Shown: positions 57,578 to 64,000 of the stretch, piece after piece
Numbering within the stretch: position 1 is the first letter of the stretch
Layout: each line of letters opens with the position of its first letter
Source of the DNA: Pseudomonas mendocina
Lineage (GTDB): Bacteria; Pseudomonadota; Gammaproteobacteria; Pseudomonadales; Pseudomonadaceae
Direction of reading: 5' to 3'
Length of the DNA: 64,000 nucleotides
Assembly (NCBI RefSeq): GCF_900636545.1
Contig: NZ_LR134290.1
Location: 2,046,001-2,110,000 of the forward strand
Translations under genes and position numbers: made by a program
The notes under the pieces: generated by a model
What the model saw: only the letters and a program-made list of their open reading frames with translations
What the model was told of the DNA's origin: nothing
Databases searched by the model: none

Positions 57578-57646
57578 GGCTGTTCTACTTATTCATTGGT
57601 TATGAGCCGGCCGAATGGAGGGCCGGGACTGATACGCCGACGAAGC

Positions 57647-58162
57647 TCAAAGCTGCTGCAGGCGGAAGAGGGCGATCTTGTTGATCTCGGCCAGGGCGGT
57701 GGCGAATTCCTGCTCCGGCGTGTTGTGGATTCGCTCTTCGAAGGCCGCCAGGATCTGGTGGCGGTTGCTGCCTTTGACGGCCTTGATGAACGGGAAGCCG
57801 AACTTCGCCTTGTAGGTGTCGTTGAGCTCGGTGAAACGTGCGAATTCCTCGGCGGTGCATTCATGAATACCGGCGCCGGATTGTTCGGCTGTGCTGGAGG
57901 CAGTCAGCTCGCCGCGCACGGCAGCCTTTCCGGCCAGGTCCGGGTGGGCGTTGATCAGGGCCAACTGCGCTTCATGACTGGCCGATAGCAAGATGTCGGC
58001 CATGCGTTGCTGCAGCCCGTCGATATCGTCCACGCTTTGGTCCAGACCGAGGTCGTAGGCTTTCTCGGCGACCCAGGGCGAGTGCTCGTAGATGTCGGCG
58101 AAGGCTTTGATGAACTCGTCGCGGCTCAGCTTGGAAGGGGTCAGGGTCTGGAAACGGCTCAT
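57647..58162 (-). CDS. uraD: OHCU decarboxylase UraD
   Basis: UraD decarboxylates 2-oxo-4-hydroxy-4-carboxy-5-ureidoimidazoline to S-allantoin. The 171-residue protein has the catalytic-His segment INAHPDLAGKAAV at about residues 64-76 and FARFTELNDTYKAKFGFPFIKAV near 105-127, the family core. Its ATG overlaps the puuE stop by 4 bases. Confidence 0.95.
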   Translation of the reverse strand: MSRFQTLTPSKLSRDEFIKAFADIYEHSPWVAEKAYDLGLDQSVDDIDGLQQRMADILLSASHEAQLALINAHPDLAGKAAVRGELTASSTAEQSGAGIHECTAEEFARFTELNDTYKAKFGFPFIKAVKGSNRHQILAAFEERIHNTPEQEFATALAEINKIALFRLQQL

Positions 58163-59100
58163 GGGCGGCTCTCTTGTTCGGTCGCGCGGAAGGGGTGAGT
58201 GGCGTGCCAGTGCCTGGCGATGTCGACGCGGCGGGCGCACCAGACCTTGTCGTGGCGCTTCACGTACTCGATGAAGCGTGCCAGCGAGGCCAAGCGGGCC
58301 GGGCGACCGAGCAGGCGGCAATGCATGCCGATCGATAGCATCTTCGGCGCACCGGCTTCGCCTTCGGCGTAGAGCACGTCGAAGGCATCCTTGAGGTATT
58401 CGAAGAAGTCGTCGCCCTTGTTGAAGCCCTGCACCTGGGTGAAGCGCATGTCATTGGTGTCCAGGGTGTAGGGAATCACCAGATGCGGCTTTTCTGCGGT
58501 GCTGGCCGGGTCCCAGTAGGGCAGGTCGTCGTCATAGGTGTCGGAGTCGTAGAGGAAACCGCCTTCCTCGCGCACAATGCGTCGGGTGTTCGGGCCCAGG
58601 CGGCCGGTGTACCAGCCCAGTGGACGTTCACCGGTAAGCTCGGTGAGGATACGGATGGCTTCGAACATGTGCTCACGCTCGGTGGCTTCGTCCATGTTCT
58701 GGTAGTCGATCCAGCGGTAGCCATGGCTGCAGATCTCGTGACCGGCATTGACCATCTGCCGGATCACCTCTGGATGGCGCTGCGCGGCCATGGCCACGGC
58801 GAAGATAGTCAGCGGGATGTCGTGCTTCTTGAACAGATCGAGCAGGCGCCATACGCCAGCGCGACTGCCATATTCGTAGAGCGACTCCATGCACAGGTTG
58901 CGCTGACCCTGCAGCGGCTGGGCGGCGACCATCTCGGAGAGGAAAGCCTCGGATTCCTTGTCCCCATGAAGAATGTTGCGCTCGCCGCCTTCCTCGTAAT
59001 TGAGCACGAAGGACAGGGCGATACGGGCATCGCCCGGCCAATGGGGATGGGGTGGGTTTGCGCCGTAGCCGATCAGATCGCGTGGGTAATCAGCGTTCAC
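58159..59100 (-). CDS. puuE: Allantoinase PuuE
   Basis: PuuE is the polysaccharide-deacetylase-fold allantoinase that hydrolyses allantoin to allantoate without needing the classic dinuclear amidohydrolase site. The 313-residue protein starts VNADYPRDLIGYGANPP and has ARIALSFVLNYEEGGE, NAGHEICSHGYRWIDY and the SIGMHCRLLGRP motif. The GTG at 59100 has AGGAAG upstream. An open extension to a TTG at 59184 would overlap an operator and is rejected. It overlaps uraD by 4 bases. Confidence 0.94.
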   Translation of the reverse strand: MNADYPRDLIGYGANPPHPHWPGDARIALSFVLNYEEGGERNILHGDKESEAFLSEMVAAQPLQGQRNLCMESLYEYGSRAGVWRLLDLFKKHDIPLTIFAVAMAAQRHPEVIRQMVNAGHEICSHGYRWIDYQNMDEATEREHMFEAIRILTELTGERPLGWYTGRLGPNTRRIVREEGGFLYDSDTYDDDLPYWDPASTAEKPHLVIPYTLDTNDMRFTQVQGFNKGDDFFEYLKDAFDVLYAEGEAGAPKMLSIGMHCRLLGRPARLASLARFIEYVKRHDKVWCARRVDIARHWHATHPFRATEQESRP

Positions 59101-59174
59101 TGCAGTCTTCCTATCTGGAGCGTTGCGGTCACTGCGTGCCGGATAATCGACTGGCACGCGACCGGGATGGCTAA

Positions 59175-59184
59175 TTGTATACAA
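59175..59184. promoter_or_regulatory. GntR-type operator candidate (TTGTATACAA)
   Basis: TTGTATACAA is a perfect palindrome, identical to the site at 61732, 75 bases before the puuE GTG. Confidence 0.65.
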
Positions 59185-59248
59185 AGTTACTTGGCGTTTG
59201 TAAATCGACTTTTCACCCTTTTCTTCACTATAGGCTGCGACGCTGAAG

Positions 59249-59264
59249 TTGACCGAGTGGCCAG
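59249..59264. promoter_or_regulatory. RutR-like operator candidate
   Basis: TTGACCGAGTGGCCAG matches TTGACCA-N2-TGGTCAA at 11 of 14 positions. It lies between the two GntR-type sites of the puuE/uraH gap. Confidence 0.5.
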
Positions 59265-59354
59265 CAATCTATGCTGGTAGAGCCGTGATAGCTAGCTTAA
59301 GACGATATGTAGTATGAACCTCCCAGGTGTGCTGTGGGCGTGGCTGCCAAATTT

Positions 59355-59364
59355 ATTGTGTACA
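59355..59364. promoter_or_regulatory. GntR-type operator candidate (TTGTGTACAA)
   Basis: TTGTGTACAA has perfect TTGT/ACAA arms and is identical to the site at 62063. It is 139 bases before uraH in AT-rich sequence. Confidence 0.6.
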
Positions 59365-59502
59365 ATTTTTGAGTAAAGTGTTTTATATTCAGGCTGCGTG
59401 CTATCCTGCCATCGCGTCGGAGCACTGCGACGAGCCGATTTCAACAGAGTAGAGGAGGTGTGATGCTTGCCGGGCGCTGGCCGCCACGAGCATCCGAGAC
59501 CC

Positions 59503-59856
59503 ATGGGACGTTTGACTACGCATGTACTGGATGCCGCACATGGCTGCCCAGGGAGTGATATCAAGGTCGAGCTGTACCGCGTCGAAGGCGCGCAGCTGGA
59601 ACTGATCAACACCGTTACCACCAACCACGATGGCCGTTGCGATGCGCCGGTGCTGCAGGGCGATGACTACCGTACGGGTGTCTATCAACTGCACTTCCAT
59701 GCCGGCGACTACTACCGCGCCCGAGGCGTGACACTGCCTGAGCCGGCCTTTCTCGACGTGGTCGTCCTGCGCTTCGGCATCGATGCCGGGCAGGAGCATT
59801 ACCACGTCCCGCTACTGATTTCGCCCTACAGCTACTCCACCTACCGCGGTAGCTGA
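59503..59856 (+). CDS. uraH: 5-Hydroxyisourate hydrolase UraH (HIUase)
   Basis: UraH hydrolyses 5-hydroxyisourate made by PuuD. The 117-residue transthyretin-like protein starts MGRLTTHVLDAAHGCPGSDI and ends in the family's C-terminal tetrapeptide YRGS. The active-site His and Arg positions are visible in TTHVLD, QLHFHAGDYYR and QEHYHVPLLISP. ATG 59503 gives the normal length. It is transcribed alone, away from the puuE operon. Confidence 0.95.
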   Translation: MGRLTTHVLDAAHGCPGSDIKVELYRVEGAQLELINTVTTNHDGRCDAPVLQGDDYRTGVYQLHFHAGDYYRARGVTLPEPAFLDVVVLRFGIDAGQEHYHVPLLISPYSYSTYRGS

Positions 59857-59917
59857 TGACTGGCGGGCTACCCGCTAGATGAATGCTTGTCACCCTCAGA
59901 CTCGTTTGAGTCCTTAT

Positions 59918-59944
59918 GCCCGCTCACACTGCGGGCTTTTTTTT
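59918..59944 (+). terminator. Intrinsic terminator after uraH
   Basis: GCCCGC, a 7-base loop, and GCGGGC are followed by eight T. It lies 61 bases after the uraH stop. Confidence 0.88.
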
Positions 59945-60034
59945 GGCCTGCATTTCGGGGGGGGCTGTTGCTGGGTGATCCAGCATCACGGCCCATCGAT
60001 GCCGCGTCTATTGCGATTGGTGTCACGGGTAAGC

Positions 60035-60140
60035 GTAGGGTGTGCCGTGCGCGCCGAACTCGAGGTGCCTCAATAGGACGAGTGCAAGCGGTGCACCCTA
60101 CCGAGCGGTCTTCGGTGCGTAGCCCGGATGAAATCCGGGA
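60035..60140. repeat. REP-like repeats (GTAGGGTGTGCC and GTAGCCCGGAT types)
   Basis: GTAGGGTGTGCCGTGCGC at 60035 and GCGGTGCACCCTAC at 60088-60101 are inverted ends of one unit. A second unit, GTAGCCCGGATGAAATCCGG at 60119, is a common short palindrome type in pseudomonads. Related ends are at 39731 and 41262. Confidence 0.6.
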
Positions 60141-60194
60141 ATGAGCTGGCGGGGTGCTTGAAGTTCGCGTGCCTGGCGTTGCTGGGACAAACGA

Positions 60195-60219
60195 AAACCC
60201 CGGCACAAGGCCGGGGTTT
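60195..60219 (-). terminator. Intrinsic terminator after the AzgA-type permease
   Basis: AAACCCCGGC and GCCGGGGTTT are perfect 10-base arms around a 5-base loop. On the minus strand the stem ends in TTTTCG, 24 bases after the permease stop. Confidence 0.82.
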
Positions 60220-60242
60220 CGTTCAACGCCTGGTGTTGGCCC

Positions 60243-61583
60243 TCAGAGGAAAGCGAACTTGGCGATGAAGATGATGCACAGGGCGTACAGGCTCAGTGAC
60301 ACCTTGTCGCCCTGGCCGGTCAGCAGCTTCAGCGTGGCGTAGGTGAGGAAGCCCAGGGCGATGCCGTTGGCGATGGAGAAGGTCAGCGGCATCATCACCA
60401 CGGTGACGATGGCCGGAATGGTGTCGGTGTGATCCTTCCAATCGATGTGTGCCATGCCGCTCATCATCAGCATTGCCACGTAGATCAGGGCACCAGCAGT
60501 GGCATAGGCGGGAATCATGCCGGCCAGCGGGGCGAAGAACATCGCGGCAAGGAACAGGAATCCTACGGTGATCGCCGTCAGGCCGGTGCGACCACCGGCA
60601 GCGACGCCTGCAGCGCTTTCCACATAGCTGGTCACTGGCGGGCAACCGACTACGGCACCGACGACGCTGGAAGTGGAGTCGGCTTTCAGCGCCTTGGACA
60701 GGTTCTGGATCTTGCCGTCTTCGTCCACCAGGTTGGCGCGATGGGCCACACCCATCAGGGTGCCGGCGGTGTCGAACATGTTCACGAACAGGAAGGCCAG
60801 GATCACGCTGATCATGCCCACGTTGAAGGCACCGGTGATATCCATCGCCAGGAAGGTCGGAGCCAGGCTCGGTGGCATCGATACCAGACCGCCGTACTCC
60901 ACCAGGCCCAGGGCCCAACCGATGGCCGTAACGCCGAGCATGCTGAAGAGAATGGCGCCAAACACATTGCGATGACTGAGCACGGCGATCAGCAGGAAGC
61001 ATACGGCGGCGAGCAGCGCCGACGGATTGCCGAACGAGCCCATGGTCAACAGGGTAGCCGGGCTGTCGACGACGATGCCGGCGGTCTTCAGGCCGATCAG
61101 GCCGAGGAACAGGCCGACCCCGGCACCCATGGCGAAGCGCAGGCTCATCGGGATGCTGTTGAGCAGCCATTCGCGGATCTTCGACAGGCTCATGATCATG
61201 AACAGCACGCCGGAGATGAACACGGCGCCCAGTGCGATCTGCCAGCTGTAACCCATCTCGCCAACGACCGTGTAGGTGAAGAAGGCATTCAGGCCCATGC
61301 CTGGTGCCAGGCCGACCGGCCAGTTGGCGTAAAGGCCCATCAGGAAGCAGCCGAGGGCTGCGCCGATGCAGGTGGCGACGAAGGCGGCACCGTGGTCGAT
61401 GCCGGCGCCGGCCATGATGTTGGGGTTGACGAAGATGATGTAGGCCATGGTGACGAAGGTCGTCAGGCCGGCCAGCAGCTCGGTTTTGATGGTGGTGCGG
61501 TGCTCGGTCAGTTTGAAGAAGCGGTCGAGCAGGCCACCTCTTGCCAGTTGATTCGCGTGTTGTTCTTGTTTGACGCTTTCCAC
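60243..61583 (-). CDS. AzgA-type guanine/hypoxanthine/adenine permease
   Basis: The 446-residue membrane protein belongs to the AzgA branch of NCS2-like purine permeases (COG2252). It begins TEHRTTIKTELLAGLTTFVT, has MAYIIFVNPNIMAGAGID, the motif GLAPGMGLNAFFTYTV, and the helix 8 stretch FDTAGTLMGVAHRANL. Family members import guanine, hypoxanthine or adenine. The GTG at 61583 has GAGGAG upstream. Its gap carries both operator types. It faces guaD-xanthine chemistry in the pathway. Confidence 0.92.
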   Translation of the reverse strand: MESVKQEQHANQLARGGLLDRFFKLTEHRTTIKTELLAGLTTFVTMAYIIFVNPNIMAGAGIDHGAAFVATCIGAALGCFLMGLYANWPVGLAPGMGLNAFFTYTVVGEMGYSWQIALGAVFISGVLFMIMSLSKIREWLLNSIPMSLRFAMGAGVGLFLGLIGLKTAGIVVDSPATLLTMGSFGNPSALLAAVCFLLIAVLSHRNVFGAILFSMLGVTAIGWALGLVEYGGLVSMPPSLAPTFLAMDITGAFNVGMISVILAFLFVNMFDTAGTLMGVAHRANLVDEDGKIQNLSKALKADSTSSVVGAVVGCPPVTSYVESAAGVAAGGRTGLTAITVGFLFLAAMFFAPLAGMIPAYATAGALIYVAMLMMSGMAHIDWKDHTDTIPAIVTVVMMPLTFSIANGIALGFLTYATLKLLTGQGDKVSLSLYALCIIFIAKFAFL

Positions 61584-61689
61584 AGCGGGTACTCCTCATC
61601 TCTCTTGTTGTGTACCGCCCAGAGCGTTGCGCAAGAACAATGCTCTCTGAGGCAGGCGGTGTCTTCGGTGGTGCTTCCTGGCTAAGTTG

Positions 61690-61705
61690 TTGACCGAGCG
61701 GTCAA
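61690..61705. promoter_or_regulatory. RutR-like operator, best copy
   Basis: TTGACCGAGCGGTCAA has perfect 7-base arms (TTGACCG/CGGTCAA) and matches the E. coli RutR consensus at 12 of 14 positions. It is 107 bases before the AzgA-type permease start, 26 bases from a GntR-type palindrome. Confidence 0.6.
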
Positions 61706-61731
61706 GAAGTCACTCAGGCGCGATTATGATG

Positions 61732-61741
61732 TTGTATACAA
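61732..61741. promoter_or_regulatory. GntR-type operator candidate (TTGTATACAA)
   Basis: A perfect palindrome, identical to the one before puuE. It is 149 bases before the AzgA-type permease start. Confidence 0.65.
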
Positions 61742-62062
61742 AAAATGCAATTAATGTTTTTAATGTTGCGTTAATCGCACCAGTCGGCCGACCTGGCCCG
61801 AATGCGAACGGATTGGGCGACAATCCTCTTTTATAAGGATAGAAAGACTTTAAAAAACAATGAGATAGGGTTTTCGCGGATTTGATGCCAGCAACCGTGC
61901 ATGTGCCGATACTTCGATCGAGAAAAGCTGTTAGCTGCTTATGAACTGAAAAGGTAGCTATATATAAGGAAAGAATTTGTTGCTTGCGCTCAAGGTCAGG
62001 TTGGCGAACTGACAAACGCCAGCTATGACGTCATACAACGCATGGTGTAGTGGCTGATTGAT

Positions 62063-62072
62063 TTGTGTACAA
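62063..62072. promoter_or_regulatory. GntR-type operator candidate at the GntR gene
   Basis: TTGTGTACAA, identical to the site before uraH, is 105 bases before the GntR regulator start, which suggests autoregulation. Confidence 0.6.
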
Positions 62073-62176
62073 TTGCCCCAATTTTTTTCTGATGTTTTTT
62101 CGCTCGGTGCTTGTCAGCTACCGGGTAGAACACAGTAGAGTCGCAGTGTCGCCGACTCTCATTGACGCGAGCCAGA

Positions 62177-62944
62177 ATGAACGATCAATTGCAGCCTCTC
62201 AAGAAGCAGCCGCGCACGGGTAAAAGCAGCCGTAGCGGGACTCAGGACGATGTCGTATATGCCCACATTTTCGATGCCATTCTTGAGCAGCGATTGGCGC
62301 CCGGCACCAAGCTGAGCGAAGAGGCGCTGGGTGAGATCTTTGGCGTCAGCCGCACCATCATTCGTCGCGCCCTGTCACGTTTGGCCCACGAGGGTGTGGT
62401 ACTGCTGCGCCCGAACCGCGGTGCGGTAGTGGCCAGCCCGAGCGTCGAAGAAGCCCGGCAGATCTTCTATGCGCGTCGTCTGGTCGAGCGTGCCATCACC
62501 GAGCTGGCCGTCGAGCACGCCACTGCTGAGCAGCTCGCTGAGCTACGGCAGATGGTCAAGGACGAGCAGGACAGCTTCTCCCGTGGTGATCGTGGTGCGG
62601 GTATCCGTTTGTCCGGCGAGTTCCACCTGAAACTGGCGGAGGCTGCGCGTAATGCACCGCTGGTGAGTTTCCAGCGCAGCCTGGTGTCGCAGACCTCGCT
62701 GATCATCGCCCAGTACGAAAGCGGCAGCCGCTCGCATTGCTCCTACGACGAACACAATCAACTGATCGACGCCATCGAGGCTCGCGATGCCGAACGTGCG
62801 GTGCACCTGATGATGCATCACATGGATCACATCGACAGCAAGCTGAACCTGGACGAGGAAAGCGCCTCCGACGACCTGCATGCAGTGTTCTCCCACCTGC
62901 TTCAGACCAAGAAGAAAACCGGCCGCAGCGCTGCCAATCGCTGA
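62177..62944 (+). CDS. GntR-family regulator (FadR/FCD type)
   Basis: The 255-residue protein has an N-terminal GntR winged helix (VVYAHIFDAILEQRLAPGTKL, then LGEIFGVSRTIIRRALSRLA) around residues 25-75, and a C-terminal FCD domain with the metal/ligand-binding pattern (LSGEFHLKLAEAA, EHNQLIDAIEARD, HLMMHHMDHI). FadR-type GntR proteins favour T-GTA-TAC-A palindromes, as seen repeatedly nearby. It stands between the AzgA-type permease and guaD and is the most likely controller of the purine genes. ATG 62177 is used; a TTG 15 bases upstream is weaker. Confidence 0.9.
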   Translation: MNDQLQPLKKQPRTGKSSRSGTQDDVVYAHIFDAILEQRLAPGTKLSEEALGEIFGVSRTIIRRALSRLAHEGVVLLRPNRGAVVASPSVEEARQIFYARRLVERAITELAVEHATAEQLAELRQMVKDEQDSFSRGDRGAGIRLSGEFHLKLAEAARNAPLVSFQRSLVSQTSLIIAQYESGSRSHCSYDEHNQLIDAIEARDAERAVHLMMHHMDHIDSKLNLDEESASDDLHAVFSHLLQTKKKTGRSAANR

Positions 62945-62962
62945 CCGACTGCGTGTAATAAG

Positions 62963-62995
62963 AAAGCCCCGATGCTCGCGCCTCGGGGCTTTTTG
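62963..62995 (+). terminator. Intrinsic terminator after the GntR gene
   Basis: AAAGCCCCGA and TCGGGGCTTT are inverted arms around a 10-base loop, followed by TTTGG. It is 19 bases after the GntR stop. Confidence 0.88.
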
Positions 62996-63033
62996 GTTGG
63001 GGAGACTATGTGGCTGAGGCAGGGCACGTTTGT

Positions 63034-63058
63034 GTAGGAGCGGCTTCAGCCGCGAAGC
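63034..63058. repeat. Pseudomonas REP element
   Basis: The unit starts GTAGGAGCGGCTTCAGCCGC and is the well-known short palindromic repeat of pseudomonads (GCGGCT/AGCCGC arms). It lies in the convergent gap between the GntR and guaD genes. A partial companion (CTACAGCCTGATCGCGG) follows at 63070. Confidence 0.82.
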
Positions 63059-63124
63059 TTTCAAGCATACCTACAGCCTGATCGCGGATAAATCCCCTTC
63101 TACGAGGTGCGTAGATCGTCGTCT

Positions 63125-64000
63125 TCAATCGCGCTGGTGCACCGAGACACCGGCGGCGAAGGTCTCTTTCACGGTGCGGTCATCGCCAAGCATGGTCAGG
63201 GCGAACAGGCGTTCTTCCAGGCTCTTGGCCTGCTGCATGCGGTAACTGATCAGCGGCGTGGCGTTGTAGTCCAGCACCAGGAAATCGGCGTCCTTTCCGG
63301 GCATGAAGTTGCCCAGCTTGTCGTCCAGATACAGCGCGTTGGCGCCGCCCAGGGTGGCCAGGTACAACGACTTGAACGGATCGAGCTTCTTGCCCTGTAG
63401 CTGCATGATCTTGTACGCCTCGTTCAGCGATTGCAGTTGGCTGAAGCTGGTGCCGGCGCCGACGTCGGTGCCCAGGCCTACCCGTACGCCATGTTCTTCC
63501 AGCTTGTTCAGGTCGAAAAGGCCGCTGCCGAGGAACAGGTTGGAGGTCGGGCAGAAGGCGACAGCCGAGCCGGTCTCGGCCAGGCGCTTGCACTCGTCGT
63601 CGCACAGGTGCACGCCATGGGCGAACACTGCGCGCGGGCCGATCAGTTTGTGGTGGTCGTAGACGTCCAGATAGCCCTTGCGTGCCGGGAACAGATCCTT
63701 GACCCAGGCGACCTCGGCCTTGTTTTCGGAAATGTGGGTGTGCATGTACAGGTCCGGATACTCACCGAACAGCTTACCGGCCAGATCCAACTGCTCCGGT
63801 GTACTGGTGGGGGCGAAGCGCGGGGTGACGGCGTAGTGCAGGCGGCCTTTGCCGTGCCAGCGTTCGATCAGTGCCTTGCTTTCTGCATAGCCGGTTTCGG
63901 CGGTTTCGGTCAGGTAGTCGGGGGCATTGCGATCCATCAGCACCTTGCCGGCGATCATGCGCAGGTTGAGCTTGTCGGCCTGCTCGAAGAAGGCATCCAC
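63125..64000 (-). CDS. guaD: Guanine deaminase GuaD, C-terminal part
   Basis: GuaD deaminates guanine to xanthine, the entry to the urate pathway. The 291 visible residues are the C-terminal part of an amidohydrolase: TPRFAPTSTPEQL, the HTHISEN metal segment, HGVHLCDDE and the catalytic GLGTDVGAGTS (Asp ligand). The N-terminus lies beyond 64000, so the start in this window is artificial. It faces the GntR gene across terminator and REP sequence. Confidence 0.94.
   Translation of the reverse strand: MDAFFEQADKLNLRMIAGKVLMDRNAPDYLTETAETGYAESKALIERWHGKGRLHYAVTPRFAPTSTPEQLDLAGKLFGEYPDLYMHTHISENKAEVAWVKDLFPARKGYLDVYDHHKLIGPRAVFAHGVHLCDDECKRLAETGSAVAFCPTSNLFLGSGLFDLNKLEEHGVRVGLGTDVGAGTSFSQLQSLNEAYKIMQLQGKKLDPFKSLYLATLGGANALYLDDKLGNFMPGKDADFLVLDYNATPLISYRMQQAKSLEERLFALTMLGDDRTVKETFAAGVSVHQRD

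Larger units (their letters stand above)
59101..59502. promoter_or_regulatory. Divergent puuE/uraH control region
   Basis: This 402-base gap has no gene. It separates the puuE-uraD-allA-puuD operon from uraH and holds two perfect GntR-type palindromes (59175 and 59355) on either side of a RutR-like site (59249). Each flanking operator is within about 75-150 bases of one start, so the layout suggests control in both directions. Confidence 0.65.
59857..60242. other. Gene-free gap between uraH and the AzgA-type permease
   Basis: This 386-base convergent gap holds no gene. It has the uraH terminator (59918), REP-like repeats (60035-60140) and the permease terminator (60195). Nothing else stands out. 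Confidence 0.6.
61584..62176. promoter_or_regulatory. Divergent AzgA-permease/GntR control region
   Basis: This 593-base AT-rich gap has no credible gene. It holds a near-perfect RutR-like palindrome (61690) and GntR-type palindromes at 61732 and 62063. The middle (about 61760-62040) is plain AT-rich sequence in which nothing else was identified. Confidence 0.6.

Noticed and set aside
59101..59184. N-terminal extension of puuE to a TTG
   Set aside because: The extra residues would cover a perfect operator palindrome and make the protein longer than the family; the GTG at 59100 has a good ribosome site.
61710..62015. 101-codon open frame on - in the AzgA/GntR gap
   Set aside because: No ribosome site or family features, and it covers a strong operator; the region reads as regulatory DNA.

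Overview
The window is chromosomal DNA of a gamma-proteobacterium, almost certainly a Pseudomonas (sensu lato; the mendocina/alcaliphila side of the genus is a guess). The evidence is the gene order fliLMNOPQR-flhBAF-fleN-fliA-cheYZAB-motCD-parC-parP-cheW, the ccm cluster directly after it, the gcl-hyi-garR-ttuD-pyk block next to a purine-catabolic block, high GC content, and REP-type intergenic repeats typical of the genus. No tRNA, rRNA, CRISPR array, insertion sequence or prophage was seen.

Layout. 1-19.4 kb: flagellar export and switch genes, the flagellar regulators FlhF, FleN and FliA, the chemotaxis core (CheY, CheZ, CheA, CheB, CheW), the MotCD stator and the ParC/ParP polar-array proteins, nearly all on the + strand in one compact run. 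19.5-21.4 kb: an opposing pair encoding a FlhB-tail protein and a second FliK-like protein. 21.6-28.9 kb: the System I cytochrome c maturation operon ccmABCDEFGHI plus a small lipoprotein, with 4-base overlaps at every junction but one. 29.0-30.2 kb: an AT-rich two-gene island of unknown function between two nearly identical terminator hairpins. 30.3-39.7 kb: a mixed accessory stretch with a DASS permease, a frameshifted potassium channel, a fatty acid hydroxylase-like protein, an AraC regulator, a cupin, topoisomerase IB, a large unknown secreted protein and a urea transporter.

39.8-48.0 kb: a minus-strand run gcl, hyi, garR, ttuD and pyk that carries glyoxylate to glycerate and into glycolysis, with a divergent LysR regulator and a GlcG/HbpS-family protein. 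48.3-64 kb: purine catabolism, with a RutR-like TetR regulator, a second moaA, an orphan solute-binding protein, NCS1, NCS2 and AzgA-type permeases, a Tsx/OmpK channel, PuuD (membrane urate oxidase), UraH, UraD, PuuE (allantoinase), AllA, a GntR regulator and the start of guaD. Together these encode guanine -> xanthine -> urate -> 5-hydroxyisourate -> OHCU -> allantoin -> allantoate, then ureidoglycolate -> glyoxylate, which the gcl block consumes. Xanthine dehydrogenase and allantoicase are not in the window.

The most interesting non-coding signal is a regulatory overlay on the purine region. Palindromes of the form TTGT-RY-ACAA, which fit a FadR-type GntR protein, and palindromes close to TTGACC-N4-GGTCAA, which fit a RutR-type TetR protein, recur together in five intergenic gaps in front of the permeases, the urate genes and both regulator genes. 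This suggests two local regulators read the same promoters. Assignments rest on reading the sequence and on remembered family features; no database search was run.
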